Assembly (NCBI GenBank): GCA_030674185.1
Contig: JAPXFY010000031.1
Span: forward strand, 38,182,532 to 38,246,531
Reading direction: 5' to 3'
From: Monoplex corrugatus
Lineage: Eukaryota; Mollusca; Gastropoda; Littorinimorpha; Ranellidae
DNA: 64,000 nt
The notes under the pieces were generated by a model. It saw nothing but the letters and a program-made list of their open reading frames with translations. It was not told the DNA's origin and did not search any database. The translations under genes were made by a program, and so were the position numbers. Position 1 is the stretch's first letter. Each line of letters opens with the position of its first letter. Of this stretch, positions 38,955 to 64,000 are shown piece after piece.

Positions 38955-39430
38955 AGTAACCCTTTGACTCCTGCACCACATCTACCAAATGCAAAAACTT
39001 AACCCTTTGATTCCTTCAACCTATCCACCAGCTTCCTGCTGAAAGCTGATGGATAGCATGACGGAGTCAAAGGGTTAAGTTTTTGCTTTGCTAGCCTGAA
39101 TGACAATACAGGAAGCTGGTGGACAGGGTGCAGGAGTCAGAGGGTTAAGTTTTTGCTTTGCTAGCCTGAGTGACAATACAGGATGCTGGTGGACAGGGTG
39201 CAGGAGTCAAAGGGTTAAGTTTTTGCTTTGCTAGCCTGAGTGACAATACAGGATGCTGGTGGACAGGGTGCAGGAGTCAAAGGGTTAAGTTTTTGCTTTG
39301 CTAGCCTGAGTGACAATACAGGATGCTGGTGGACAGGGTGCAGGAGTCAAAGGGTTAAGTTTTTGCTTTGCTAGCCTGAGTGACAATACAGGATGCTGGT
39401 GGACAGGGTGCAGGAGTCAAAGGGTTAAGA
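38955..39430. mobile_element. Family B MITE with internally amplified 70-bp core
   Basis: Starts CCCTTTGACTCCTGCACC. After the inner palindrome the 70-bp right half (GTTAAGTTTTTGCTTTGC, GACAATACAGGATGCTGG, GACAGGGTGCAGGAGTCA) is repeated five times. This links MITE insertion and minisatellite birth. Confidence 0.9.
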
Positions 39431-39589
39431 ACTACATTTTCATTACGTCATACAGCAGAGATATGTGACTCTAATACATCGGCGACTGTGAAACTCATTA
39501 GCCTTTAGAATTACATCACTGTACCAATAGAGCAAAATTTATGTCGTCAATGTTCACGGGACTGTTGTCAAAACTACAGCGACGACTGC

Positions 39590-39965
39590 GATAGTCAAGA
39601 GGGTAAGATATCAAACTGATAGGTAAAGGGTGGAGATTTTTCTGATCTTCCATGTCAGCATCTGCTCGTACCTGCTTCTGCCTACCACACGCCCTTTCTG
39701 TAGCATACGCACGCAGAACGTCACATAGGCACTTTAAAGATCCTGTGAGTCATACATGTAACTGGCTTGTGGTAGCCAGTAAATGGCCAGCATTCACGCT
39801 CACCAAAGACGGGAGTATGTAAGAATGCATTCGTACACTGTCTCCGCAGTATGGGCAAAATAATTGTGTAAGACTGCATTCGTACATTGTCTGTGTAGTA
39901 CGGGCAAAATATTTGTCTACGCGCTTCCGAGAAAAAATCGGAACGGTTACAAAAAAAAACAACCC
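39590..39965 (+). mobile_element. tRNA-derived SINE (family C), diverged copy
   Basis: GGTAAAGGGTGGAGATTTTT, ACGCACGCAGAACGTCACAT, CACTTTAAAGATCCTGTGAG, and TATGGGCAAAATAATTGTG twice. The tRNA-like head is degraded. Confidence 0.65.
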
Positions 39966-40324
39966 AAAAAGCAAAAACAAAAACAAAATTAAAAAAAAAG
40001 TTGTATTACGTCATAAATTTCGTAGCTTGTGTCATCGTTTTCTGGCGAAAATGACTAGTTAGGTTAACAGAAATGTAGAAATTGCTGTCGTTTTTATCGA
40101 TAATGATGTTGTTATTTTCGTTATGTTTGAAAGGTTTGTTTGTTTATTTTTTAGATCCTTGTTTTATGGATCGGCCATCTGTTAAAACTGATTTTTTTTC
40201 GTTTTCTCGCTGTCTTGTTTCTTTGTTTCATTGTTTTTTTTTTGTTTGTTTGTTTTTTTTCTTTAGGCTGGTTGGCTCCTTTTATAGTGATGTGGACTCA
40301 AGATGTGATGCTCGACTTCAGTCT

Positions 40325-40875
40325 CAGCCGCCCCCCGTTGGGTTGCCGGGGTTCTTTCAGTATAAATAGTATCACCACCTTCTGGAAATTCTGTGCTAGA
40401 AATTTCCTCTTTTCTGTCACTCTCTTTGTTTCTGCCTTGTTGCCTTGCTTTCTGTCATTTCTACTTATTTTCTGCCTTAATGGTCCATTCACCTGTATTT
40501 TTTCGATAAAGTCTTACGTACTTTTTCTTCGGATTGATAATTGGGTACATGTACTAAGTGCATTTTTGGCTCTAAAGAGGTGAGATATGCGGAAGCAATT
40601 TTAGGTTATTTATGCCTGTTTTTATATATGTTTTGATGTCCTTATGTATGCTTATATTTGTATTCTGGTGTGTTTTTTAAATCTCCCCTGTGCGATAAAT
40701 CGGACGGAATGGTCCTACGCTGGGGGCATGTCCTTAGATTATGTGCACGAATGCATTGATATGTGTACTTAGTTTTCTTTTTTTGTTGTTGTTGAAGTTT
40801 TGTGTGTTTTGAAGCGGTTATAGCCCTGATATGGCTCTGCGCGGTCGGCTGGGCTTTAAACAACAATAAAAGGGG
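40325..40875 (+). mobile_element. Family A copy
   Basis: CCCCCCGTTGGGTTGCCGGG through TTCAGTATAAATAGTATC to GCGCGGTCGGCTGGGCTTTA and an A-rich tail. A truncated minus fragment of the same family follows at 40940-40998. Confidence 0.82.
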
Positions 40876-40894
40876 AAAAAAAGGAAAGTCTCAG

Positions 40895-41195
40895 CCGGCA
40901 ACACAAACACTGAACTGTTTGTTGCCCATCTTATTGCTAATGTTGTTTAAAGCCCAGCCTACTGCGTAGAACCTTATCAGGGCTATAACCGTTTCAATCC
41001 ATCTTAATGCTCCCGCCATTATGGTGGTCTTGGCTTAGTGTCCCTTTGCCCCAACTATTTCAAGACTTTGCCTGCGCATATGGTTTTGCTTGCAAAATGT
41101 CAAGGAGTCTGCTAGTTCATCACTGCAGGATTTGTGTAGAGCGTTTATGGAATTGTCTGAGTGCGATGACTCTCTCTTGAACAAATGCTAAATTC
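40895..41195 (+). repeat. Family D copy with nested family A fragment
   Basis: CTGTTTGTTGCCCATCTTA (40915) is interrupted at about 40938 by a minus family A fragment (GTTTAAAGCCCAGCCTACTG) and resumes at 40998 with CCATCTTAATG. CCATCTT is duplicated at the border, consistent with a target-site duplication. It ends CTCTTGAACAAATGCTAAA. Confidence 0.6.
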
Positions 41196-42340
41196 TACCC
41201 CCTCTCTCTGTGTCTCTCTCCCTCTGTGTGTGTGTGTGTGTGTCTCCCTCTCTGTCGCTCTCTCTGTCTGTCTGTCTCTCTCTTTCTCTCTGTCACCCTC
41301 TCCCCCCCCCCCCCCTCTCTCTATCTGTCTGTCTCAAACTGTGTCTTTATTTGTTCGTTATATTTTTCACCAAAAATAGGGGGAAAGACGGAAGATTAGA
41401 GCAGTTTGTCGTTTGTAATTTGTTGCATTTGAGAAAGAAATACGTGCAAAGGTATATGCACATATATGTAGAATGTTATTAATGAAATACGAAATATCAA
41501 ACACAGATAACTTGTGTTTGTAAACAATAGAACAGAGAACGCAAAGTGGACTTGACTGCGTGATTTATTCACGATTTATAATCTCTGAAAAAAAAGTTAA
41601 CAATATAACACTACTTCATATGGTGTCAGTTATTGCACTGTCTTTCCACGATTTGACAACTTTGCAATAGAAATGCTGATAAAACAAGTTTTATATCCTG
41701 TGACATTATTGCACTGACCAGGGGCGGATTAGATCGGGGTGGGGGGTTCTAGGGCTTGGAGAAACTCCCCTGAGCTGTCCAAAAGTCGAACAGCTATTGC
41801 TATTACGAGTAATGTTTCTAAGTTTGCGGAGACAAGATAGTACGAGAAATGTTTCTAAGTTTCTTACAAAACAGATTGCATTATTTCATCATAAAGTGTA
41901 CCACATGACTTGTATTTTAATCCTACATCCTCTGGACAAAAAAGATTTCCAGGGAGAGCATGCCTCTGGCCTCTCTAGATTTCTTAGAAACTGCCCTCTA
42001 CCAAGACCAAAATCCGCCCATGCTGACCTTTCTTTTTAGTACAAAGAAAATATTCTGGCTGAAAATTGTAAATATGATAATTCTGTACTGTATTACATTA
42101 TCGCACTCTTTATTTTTTCAGTAATAGTTTTACGATCTAGATTCAAAACAAACCAGCGAATAAGTAGTTTGTAAGAAAATGTAATAGAAAGTCCGGCATC
42201 ATCACATCATCTTTTTCTATTCAGTTCCTCAAAAGTGAATGCTGTTAAAAACTTTGATATAAAAGAAAAAGAACAGCAACAACGAAACCAACACACACCA
42301 CCAAAAACCTGACCCGAGACGAAGGAAAAAGAAAGGTAAT
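41195..42340. other. No gene seen
   Basis: A CTGT/CT/GT low-complexity tract (41200-41340) and then unremarkable AT-rich unique sequence with no splice-framed open region I could support. Confidence 0.5.
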
Positions 42341-42341
42341 A

Positions 42342-42645
42342 TCTGCATGTTGAGAGTTCCATGGGCAGCAAAGAAAACGAACGAGACAGTCTTGATGGAG
42401 GCAGACACAAGTAGATCACTCATAAGGAAGATTAGGGAAAGACAGTCAACATTTATAGGCCATTTTATGAGGAAGGGGGATTTAGAGCACCTGGTCACAA
42501 CGGGAAAGCTGGAGGGAAAGGAGCACCAGGGAGAAAATGCTAGACGAGGAGGGTGGAGGAGATGCTTGGGGCAACAAGAGATAGAGACAGATGGAAGTCC
42601 ATGATCGCCAACGCCATGCGGCAAGGCACCTGATGATGATGAATA
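42342..42645 (+). mobile_element. RTE-like LINE C-terminal fragment
   Basis: MLRVPWAAKKTNETVLMEAD through LIRKIRERQSTFIGHFMRKG, a short deletion after GKEHQGEN, then the [14 protein letters not shown] end and GATGATGA. Confidence 0.88.
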
Positions 42646-42744
42646 TCTGCATGACAGTTGAAGGCCAAAGCAGTATGTTCTGAAAGAAAACACTGTTAAA
42701 TTAACAACACAATAAGACATACTTCACAAGATTCTCTTTATCAT

Positions 42745-43015
42745 GGGGGTTTGGAGTTTGGCGTTTGTTCAAGAGGGATTCATCGCACTCGGACAGTTCC
42801 TTATGCGTTCCACCCAAATCGGCTAGCAAGCAATTACCTGGCAGACTCCCTAAGCTGCAGCAATACCCTATCCCCTGGCAAGGTCTTGAGCTGAGGAGCG
42901 GAAGGGGTTGGGGTGTGAAAAAAGATGTATGAAACACAAAGCTGACACCAGCAGAATGATGGAAACATTAAGATGGGCAGCGAACAGGCCAGTTTTTTAT
43001 GTTGCGGGCTGGGAC
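42745..43015 (-). repeat. Dispersed repeat family D copy
   Basis: Minus orientation: GTTTGGAGTTTGGCGTTTGTTCAAGAGGG through CAAGGTCTTGAGCTGAGGAG to AAGATGGGCAGCGAACAG, the best full-length guide (about 260 bp) to this family. Confidence 0.6.
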
Positions 43016-43369
43016 TGAACTCAAGATATCAGATCCTGAATCCATGGCTCTGTCAAAGTAACCAACCATAAGGTATAGTAAACAACATTTTTGATGTGGT
43101 ATGGTTTTGTCTTAGCGTTAAAAAAAAAGGTCCATGTATGCGTTTATACGTTTATGCACGAGTGGTTGTGTGTGTGGCATGTCTGAGTGAATACGTGTGT
43201 GCATGAAAGAAAAGAACGAGAGAGAGACTGACAGAAACATCAGATAATGAAACAAACGTGATGGTTTACCTAGCACTGTATGGTCAATAATTATCCGTCA
43301 GCAGCACAGTGAAGACATGATGACAAAATAACCTGCATTTCTGTTACATTGTGATCTTTGCCCTCATCA

Positions 43370-43640
43370 CCAAAAACTTGCAACACTACAATTCGCAAAG
43401 TATTACAACAGAAGTATTATGAATGTTACAACATTTTTTATAACAAAAATGTTGTAAAGCATATAACAAAAATACAGTAAATTTCATGACGACATGTTTT
43501 ATAAATGTTTTAACAAGTGTTCCGTGTGTGACGAGACAAAAAATTTTAAATGTTACGACAAAAGTTACAAATGTTATGAGGCAAAAGTTTTATACATATG
43601 ACAAAAGTGATGTAATTTTTATGACATTTTTTTCATCTTC
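43370..43640. repeat. Degenerate AT-rich repeat with TGTTACAACA motifs
   Basis: AATGTTACAAC, ATGTTGTAAAG, TGTTACGACAAAAG and GTTACAAATGTTATGA recur irregularly. Flanking DNA from 43015 to 44317 is otherwise without visible genes. Confidence 0.5.
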
Positions 43641-44317
43641 GTCTTTTAGACTGCAGCGCATTTTCATCGTACTGCGTCTGTTTGGCAATATGCGGTTTAT
43701 ATGCTTGCATTCCAGTGTTGAACAGTAACTAGTTTTACATATATCGATTCTTCTTCTTTTCTCTTTATCCATTCTGTCTTCCACCCACCCCATAACAATT
43801 TCTGTCTAGTTCAGACACTCCATGGGTGAGGGCTGAATGCAAAAAGGCGTCTTTTTTGCTTATGACACTACTCACAAAAATAAAGAAAATTAGTTATATT
43901 CTTTTTTTTCTCCATATCCAAGCGTTTCTCTCATTCTCCTTGCTTCTCCTCACCTAAATCATTTCCCTCGCTCCCACACACCCCACCCACAACGACATCT
44001 GCCCCAACCCCTCTCTCTCCCTTCCCAAACCCTTTCACATGAAAGACGTGTGGATTATCACATTTCAAAGCACACAATCAGGCCAGTGGATAAATCTGAT
44101 TTAAACAACATTCAAGAACTTACTTTTATTGACATGATTTATAATGCCAATCAAACGAACTTGATTTTTTTCCCCTTAATTACTCTTTCGCTAGAATGTG
44201 GTGTATTATCACATTTACGTTTTGGGGTAAATAAGACCGAGTGGTTCTGTAACGTGTTTGAAATATGAAAAGCAGGCGACAATATACATGTGTTTTATGT
44301 AATGGGTATGTAGACTT

Positions 44318-44441
44318 ACCCTTTGACTCCCGCACCCAATCCACCAACCGCAAAAACTCAACCTAGAGTCAAATTTTTGCTTTGCTAGCACTATTGACGA
44401 TGTAGAATGCTGGTGGACAGGTGCGGGAGCCAAAGGGTTAA
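44318..44441. mobile_element. Family B MITE, short copy
   Basis: CCCTTTGACTCCCGCACCC at the left, GGTGCGGGAGCCAAAGGG at the right; the inner palindrome has been deleted. Confidence 0.85.
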
Positions 44442-44609
44442 CTGTGACATGTTTCACCTCTACCTGAACCAGAATAAGTACGGGTGAAATACGGACCACA
44501 CAAACAAGCCTCTTCTTTGTATGGGTGAAAGTTTTCACTTCCAAAACGAAGACGGACGCTGTGATCAAATGGGAAAATACCGCACTTTCAATCAGTCCTG
44601 TTTTTTTCC

Positions 44610-45080
44610 CCCACTTAGATACCTCAGCCTCATGAGTAAAGGATGGACATTTTTCCGATCTTGATCAATACGTGTGCAGATCTGCCAGTGGCGTATGACA
44701 TATCATGTGTTTATGCACGCAGAATATCAAATATGAACCAGAAAAAAGCACGAAAAAAGAATAAGAAGGCGTATTTAATACAACCAGGCAAGACAGGCCA
44801 GAAAAAACACGAAAAAACGATAAGAACGCGTATTTAATACAACCAGACTAGACAGGCGCCTGTCTTGTCTGGTTGTATTAAATGCGCGTTCTTATTCTTT
44901 TTTCTTGCTTTTTTTCTGGTTCCTGTTTGCTTGAACACGGGCAGTCACACTGTTTTGAATTTCAAATATGAACGTTAAAAATCCTGTAAGATCATATCAG
45001 AAGCTGGCTTATAGAACAATGAACGGAATTTTCTGTGTGAAATGCGGGTTGATCTCCTCTGGCAAGGGCATGTCGCCATC
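44610..45080 (+). mobile_element. Family C SINE split by a foldback insertion
   Basis: SINE body 44630-44738 (GGATGGACATTTTTCCGATC, ATGCACGCAGAATATC) resumes at 44962 (TCAAATATGAACGTTAAAAA, then TCCTGTAAGATCAT). The 12-bp TCAAATATGAAC is present on both sides of the insert. Confidence 0.75.
44739..44961. mobile_element. Foldback element with 12-bp target duplication
   Basis: Palindrome centred on GGCGCC (44855-44860): CGTATTTAATACAACCAGAC to the left and its complement to the right. The left arm also contains a duplicated copy of the CGTATTTAATACAACCAG block. No ORF. It shares its ends with the larger foldback at 47.4-47.85 kb. Confidence 0.85.
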
Positions 45081-45535
45081 ATTTTTCTTTCTTTTTTCAC
45101 TGAATGCAAGTAGTTCTGTTATGAAAGCTGATCTATCTACAGATTTTGTTAGGGACAAGTCTTTTGTTGCCGAGTGATCTTTGACGTGCGCTAAATGCAT
45201 GCTGCATGTAGGACTTCTGTTTGTCATCTAATCCAAAAGACTATCACCCAGACCTCCACTCAAGGTCTAGTGAAATGGGGAGAAAAACCTGACCGGTTGC
45301 ATATCAAACTTCTGCATTCTGATACTTGTTTTGTGTGGTGTGTGTGTGTGTGTTCCTGTATGTATGCTCCTGTAATCTGTGTGTGTATATGTGTCTGTAT
45401 GTATGTGTGTGTTTTGAGTGTGTGTATGTTGTGTCGCAGTATGCGTGTCAGTGTGCGTCTTTGCGCATCTCTGAGTATGTGTTGACACACCGTTCACGTC
45501 AGTAAGTTCATGTAATATTTTCTTTACATCAACAG

Positions 45536-45684
45536 TATACAAAGTCCTGAGCGGCAATCAGGTGCCGGAGACCTCGCTAGATCGTGATGAATTATTATTG
45601 CAATTCTCCCAACTACATCACAATCGATCATATCACAGCGCCACCGGCAACAACAACAACAACAATATCAACACCAAGTCCTAA
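45536..45684 (+). CDS. Possible terminal exon of an unrecognised + strand gene
   Basis: A pyrimidine-rich acceptor (tttctttacatcaacag) is followed by 2 nt and 48 codons to TAA at 45682-45684. The peptide begins YKVLSGNQVPETSLDRDELL, continues LQFSQLHHNRSYHSATG and ends in an Asn run, INTKS. Codon use looks coding (many C/G third positions, no repeat origin except the AAC run), and there is no methionine, as expected of an internal or last exon. Upstream exons could not be found. It ends 30 bp from the stop codon of the minus-strand receptor gene, so the two 3' ends would overlap. Family unknown. Confidence 0.4.
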
Positions 45685-45714
45685 CGTAACGCGGACACCA
45701 CGTCCCCATCACAG

Positions 45715-62394
<16,680 letters not shown>

Positions 62395-62445
62395 TGAAAC
62401 AAAACAAACTAGAGTGTACTGTGTTGTATGTTATTATGCTATATC

Positions 62446-62522
62446 TAGGGAGAAGGGTGGCAGAATGGTTCAGACATTCGCCTGCCAATAACTAAACTCG
62501 AGGTTCCGGGGTTCGCTCCACA
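62446..62522 (+). mobile_element. tRNA-like SINE head
   Basis: GGGTGGCAGAATGGTTCAGAC (A-box-like) and GGTTCCGGGGTTCGCTCC (B-box-like) within 70 bp. It lacks a full cloverleaf, so it is a tRNA-derived SINE head, not a tRNA gene. Confidence 0.5.
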
Positions 62523-62524
62523 CA

Positions 62525-63058
62525 CAATATTTCAACAGGATAAAAAAAAATTTAAAAAAGGAAAAGAAAATTAAGTACAAATATCAATGCATTCGCGCAC
62601 ATAATCTGAGGACATGCCCATGACGTTGACCACTCCGTCCAATTTATTTAAAAAACAAACCTGAATACAAATTTAAACGTAACTAAGGACACTAAAACGT
62701 TTGTTTTTTTTATTGTTTGTTTGTTTTTTTATGAAAACGGGCCAAAATTACCTAAAAATTCTTCCGCATATCTCATTTCCCTAGAGCCAAAAATGCACTT
62801 AATACATGTACCCAGTTATCAATCCTATGGGAAAGTACGTAAGACTTCATTGAACACATACAGATGAATGGACCAGCAGGGCAGAAAATGATAGGATTAA
62901 ATGACATAAAGCAAAAGAGGAAGAAAAAAAATCAAAGACAAAGAGAGTGACAGTAAAGAGGAAATTTCTAGCACAGAATTTCCTGAAGGTGGTGGTGGTG
63001 TGGGGGTTTACTATGTTTTCTGAAAGAGCTCCCGGCATCCCTATGGGGGAAAACTGAG
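62525..63058 (-). mobile_element. Family A copy
   Basis: From ACAATATTTCAACAGGATAA (the extreme end GTTTAAAGCCCAGCC is missing) to GAGCTCCCGGCATCCCTATG. It has a T-rich insertion near 62700-62735. Confidence 0.78.
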
Positions 63059-63144
63059 GTTGAATAACTTGGGATAACATCTCCAGTAAAAAGTGAAGTT
63101 GTTTCCCTTAGACCAACGGGGTATCTACTTCTGCTTCGTTGCCC

Positions 63145-63345
63145 TTTGTGTGTGAGTGTGTGTGTTTCTGTGTGTGTGTGTGTGTCTGTCTGTGTCTATC
63201 TGTGTGTGTGTGTGTGTAAGTGTCTGTGTCTGTGTGTGTCTGTGTGTGTCTGTGTGTATCTGTGTGTATGTGCCTGTGTGTGTGTGTGTGTATTTGTGTG
63301 TGTGTGTGTGTCTGTGTGTGTGTATTTGTAAGTAAGTAAGTAAGT
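63145..63345. repeat. (GT)n and (GTAA)n microsatellites
   Basis: Interrupted GT run, then GTAAGTAAGTAAGTAAGTA at 63328-63346, which is the 3' tail of the LINE to its right. Confidence 0.92.
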
Positions 63346-64000
63346 ATGGAGATTTTTATAGCGCTTTCTATGGACTCAAAGCGCTTCACAAATTTGAAAA
63401 GGAGGAGTAAAGTGGTGAAATGGGAGGGGAGAGCACATTTTCAACAAAATACATAATACAAGAAATACACATAAACACATACATGCAGGCATGCACGCGT
63501 GTGCAGCAACGAATGCAGACACACACACGCACACACAAACACACCCACACACAAACACCCACGCGCGCACCCACACCCACGCACGCATACAATAGAACAA
63601 GAAAATTCAGGTTTCAAAAGTACTGGCGGAATAAATGAGTTTTCAGGTTGGACTTAAAGGAAGAGAGAGAGGGGCTGTGGCGGAGAGAGTGAGGCAGGGA
63701 ATTCCACTCAACAGCAGCAGAGTATGAGAAGGAACGACCACCATGTTGCTTTCTATTGAATCCAGGGACACGGAATATTCTGTCGTCAGAAGCGGAACGT
63801 AAAGAACGAGAAGGAACATAGACTTGAAATAGATCAGATATATACGCTGGAGCAGTGCCCGAGATGACATGAAAAGAAATACAAGCAGATTTGTACTTAA
63901 TTCTTTGTTCGATCGGAAGCCAGTGGAGTTGTTTAAAAAGAGGTGTGCAATGGTGTGATTTGCGAGCTTTGAAAATTAATTTGGCTGCAGAGTTTTGAAC
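63329..64000 (-). mobile_element. L2/CR1-like LINE 3' end, runs off the right edge
   Basis: Minus-strand 3' UTR with the CR1/L2-type tail (AAGCGCTTTGAGTCCATAGA then AAGCGCTATAAAAATC) and a (TTAC)n end. It contains an ACACACCC/CACGCACG stretch at 63520-63590. Confidence 0.85.
63614..64000 (-). CDS. L2/CR1-like ORF2 C-terminus, open to the window edge
   Basis: 129 codons open from the right edge to TGA at 63614-63616: VQNSAAKLIFKARKSHHCTP, LFKQLHWLPIEQRIKYKSAC, YISDLFQVYVPSRSLRSASD, FSYSAAVEWNSLPHSLR, then SFKSNLKTHLFRQYF. No frameshift in the visible part, unlike the copy at 2.6-5.7 kb, so this may be a younger insertion. It belongs to a different subfamily: the two differ at many positions. 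Confidence 0.85.
   Translation of the reverse strand, partial: VQNSAAKLIFKARKSHHCTPLFKQLHWLPIEQRIKYKSACISFHVISGTAPAYISDLFQVYVPSRSLRSASDDRIFRVPGFNRKQHGGRSFSYSAAVEWNSLPHSLRHSPSLSSFKSNLKTHLFRQYF

Noticed and set aside
41797..42039. 80-codon plus frame MLLRVMFLSLRRQ...
   Set aside because: No splice signals that frame it, no recognisable motif and AT-rich composition like its surroundings. Treated as chance.

Overview
This is eukaryotic, intron-rich, repeat-laden DNA. The signs are GT-AG introns, long CA/GT, CT, ATT and GATA microsatellites, several minisatellites, tRNA-derived SINEs, RTE-like and L2/CR1-like LINE copies with ATG- or ATT-type tails, palindromic MITEs and foldback elements. With a gustatory-receptor-like (GRL) gene alongside, the mix fits a marine invertebrate, most probably a gastropod mollusc. 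That assignment is inference from repeat style and gene content. Almost every long open frame here is microsatellite or satellite translation, not a gene.

Two host genes can be reconstructed exon by exon from splice sites and phase. (1) On the + strand, 6272..32876, is a complete 11-exon gene for a 438-residue AAA ATPase of the VPS4 type: a diverged MIT-like N-terminus, Walker A, Walker B, arginine fingers, a shortened beta domain and the VPS4 C-terminal helix. It uses a 13-nt microexon (7012..7024) and a 49-nt exon (22980..23028), neither visible as an open frame of useful length. All junction phases agree and the length matches animal VPS4, but many usual VPS4 residues differ, so it looks like a fast-evolving paralogue. 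(2) On the - strand, 62394..45715, are the last seven exons (276 residues) of a multi-membrane-span receptor of the Gr/GRL (7tm_7) type. Its 5' exons lie beyond the right edge. A possible third gene ends in a + strand terminal exon at 45536..45684, 30 bp tail-to-tail from the receptor stop codon.

Layout: 1-6 kb, microsatellites and an unrecognised ORF remnant split by an L2/CR1 insertion; 6.3-32.9 kb, the VPS4-like gene with introns full of transposon copies and tandem arrays; 33.3-38.1 kb, a 35/38-bp satellite; 38.1-45.5 kb, LINE ends, an amplified MITE, SINEs and foldback DNA with little else; 45.7-62.4 kb, the receptor gene, whose introns hold a 33-bp TCGCGA array, a 70-bp minisatellite copied from an exon/intron border, an AGGCCTA array, a 3-kb pentamer-based satellite, a 3-kb 23-bp satellite and LINE fragments; 62.4-64 kb, repeat family A and another L2/CR1 3' end running off the edge.

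The most unusual observations are the diverged VPS4 paralogue, the repeats that have taken over the intron ends before three of its exons, and the receptor minisatellite whose units carry copies of an exon end with splice-site-like borders.
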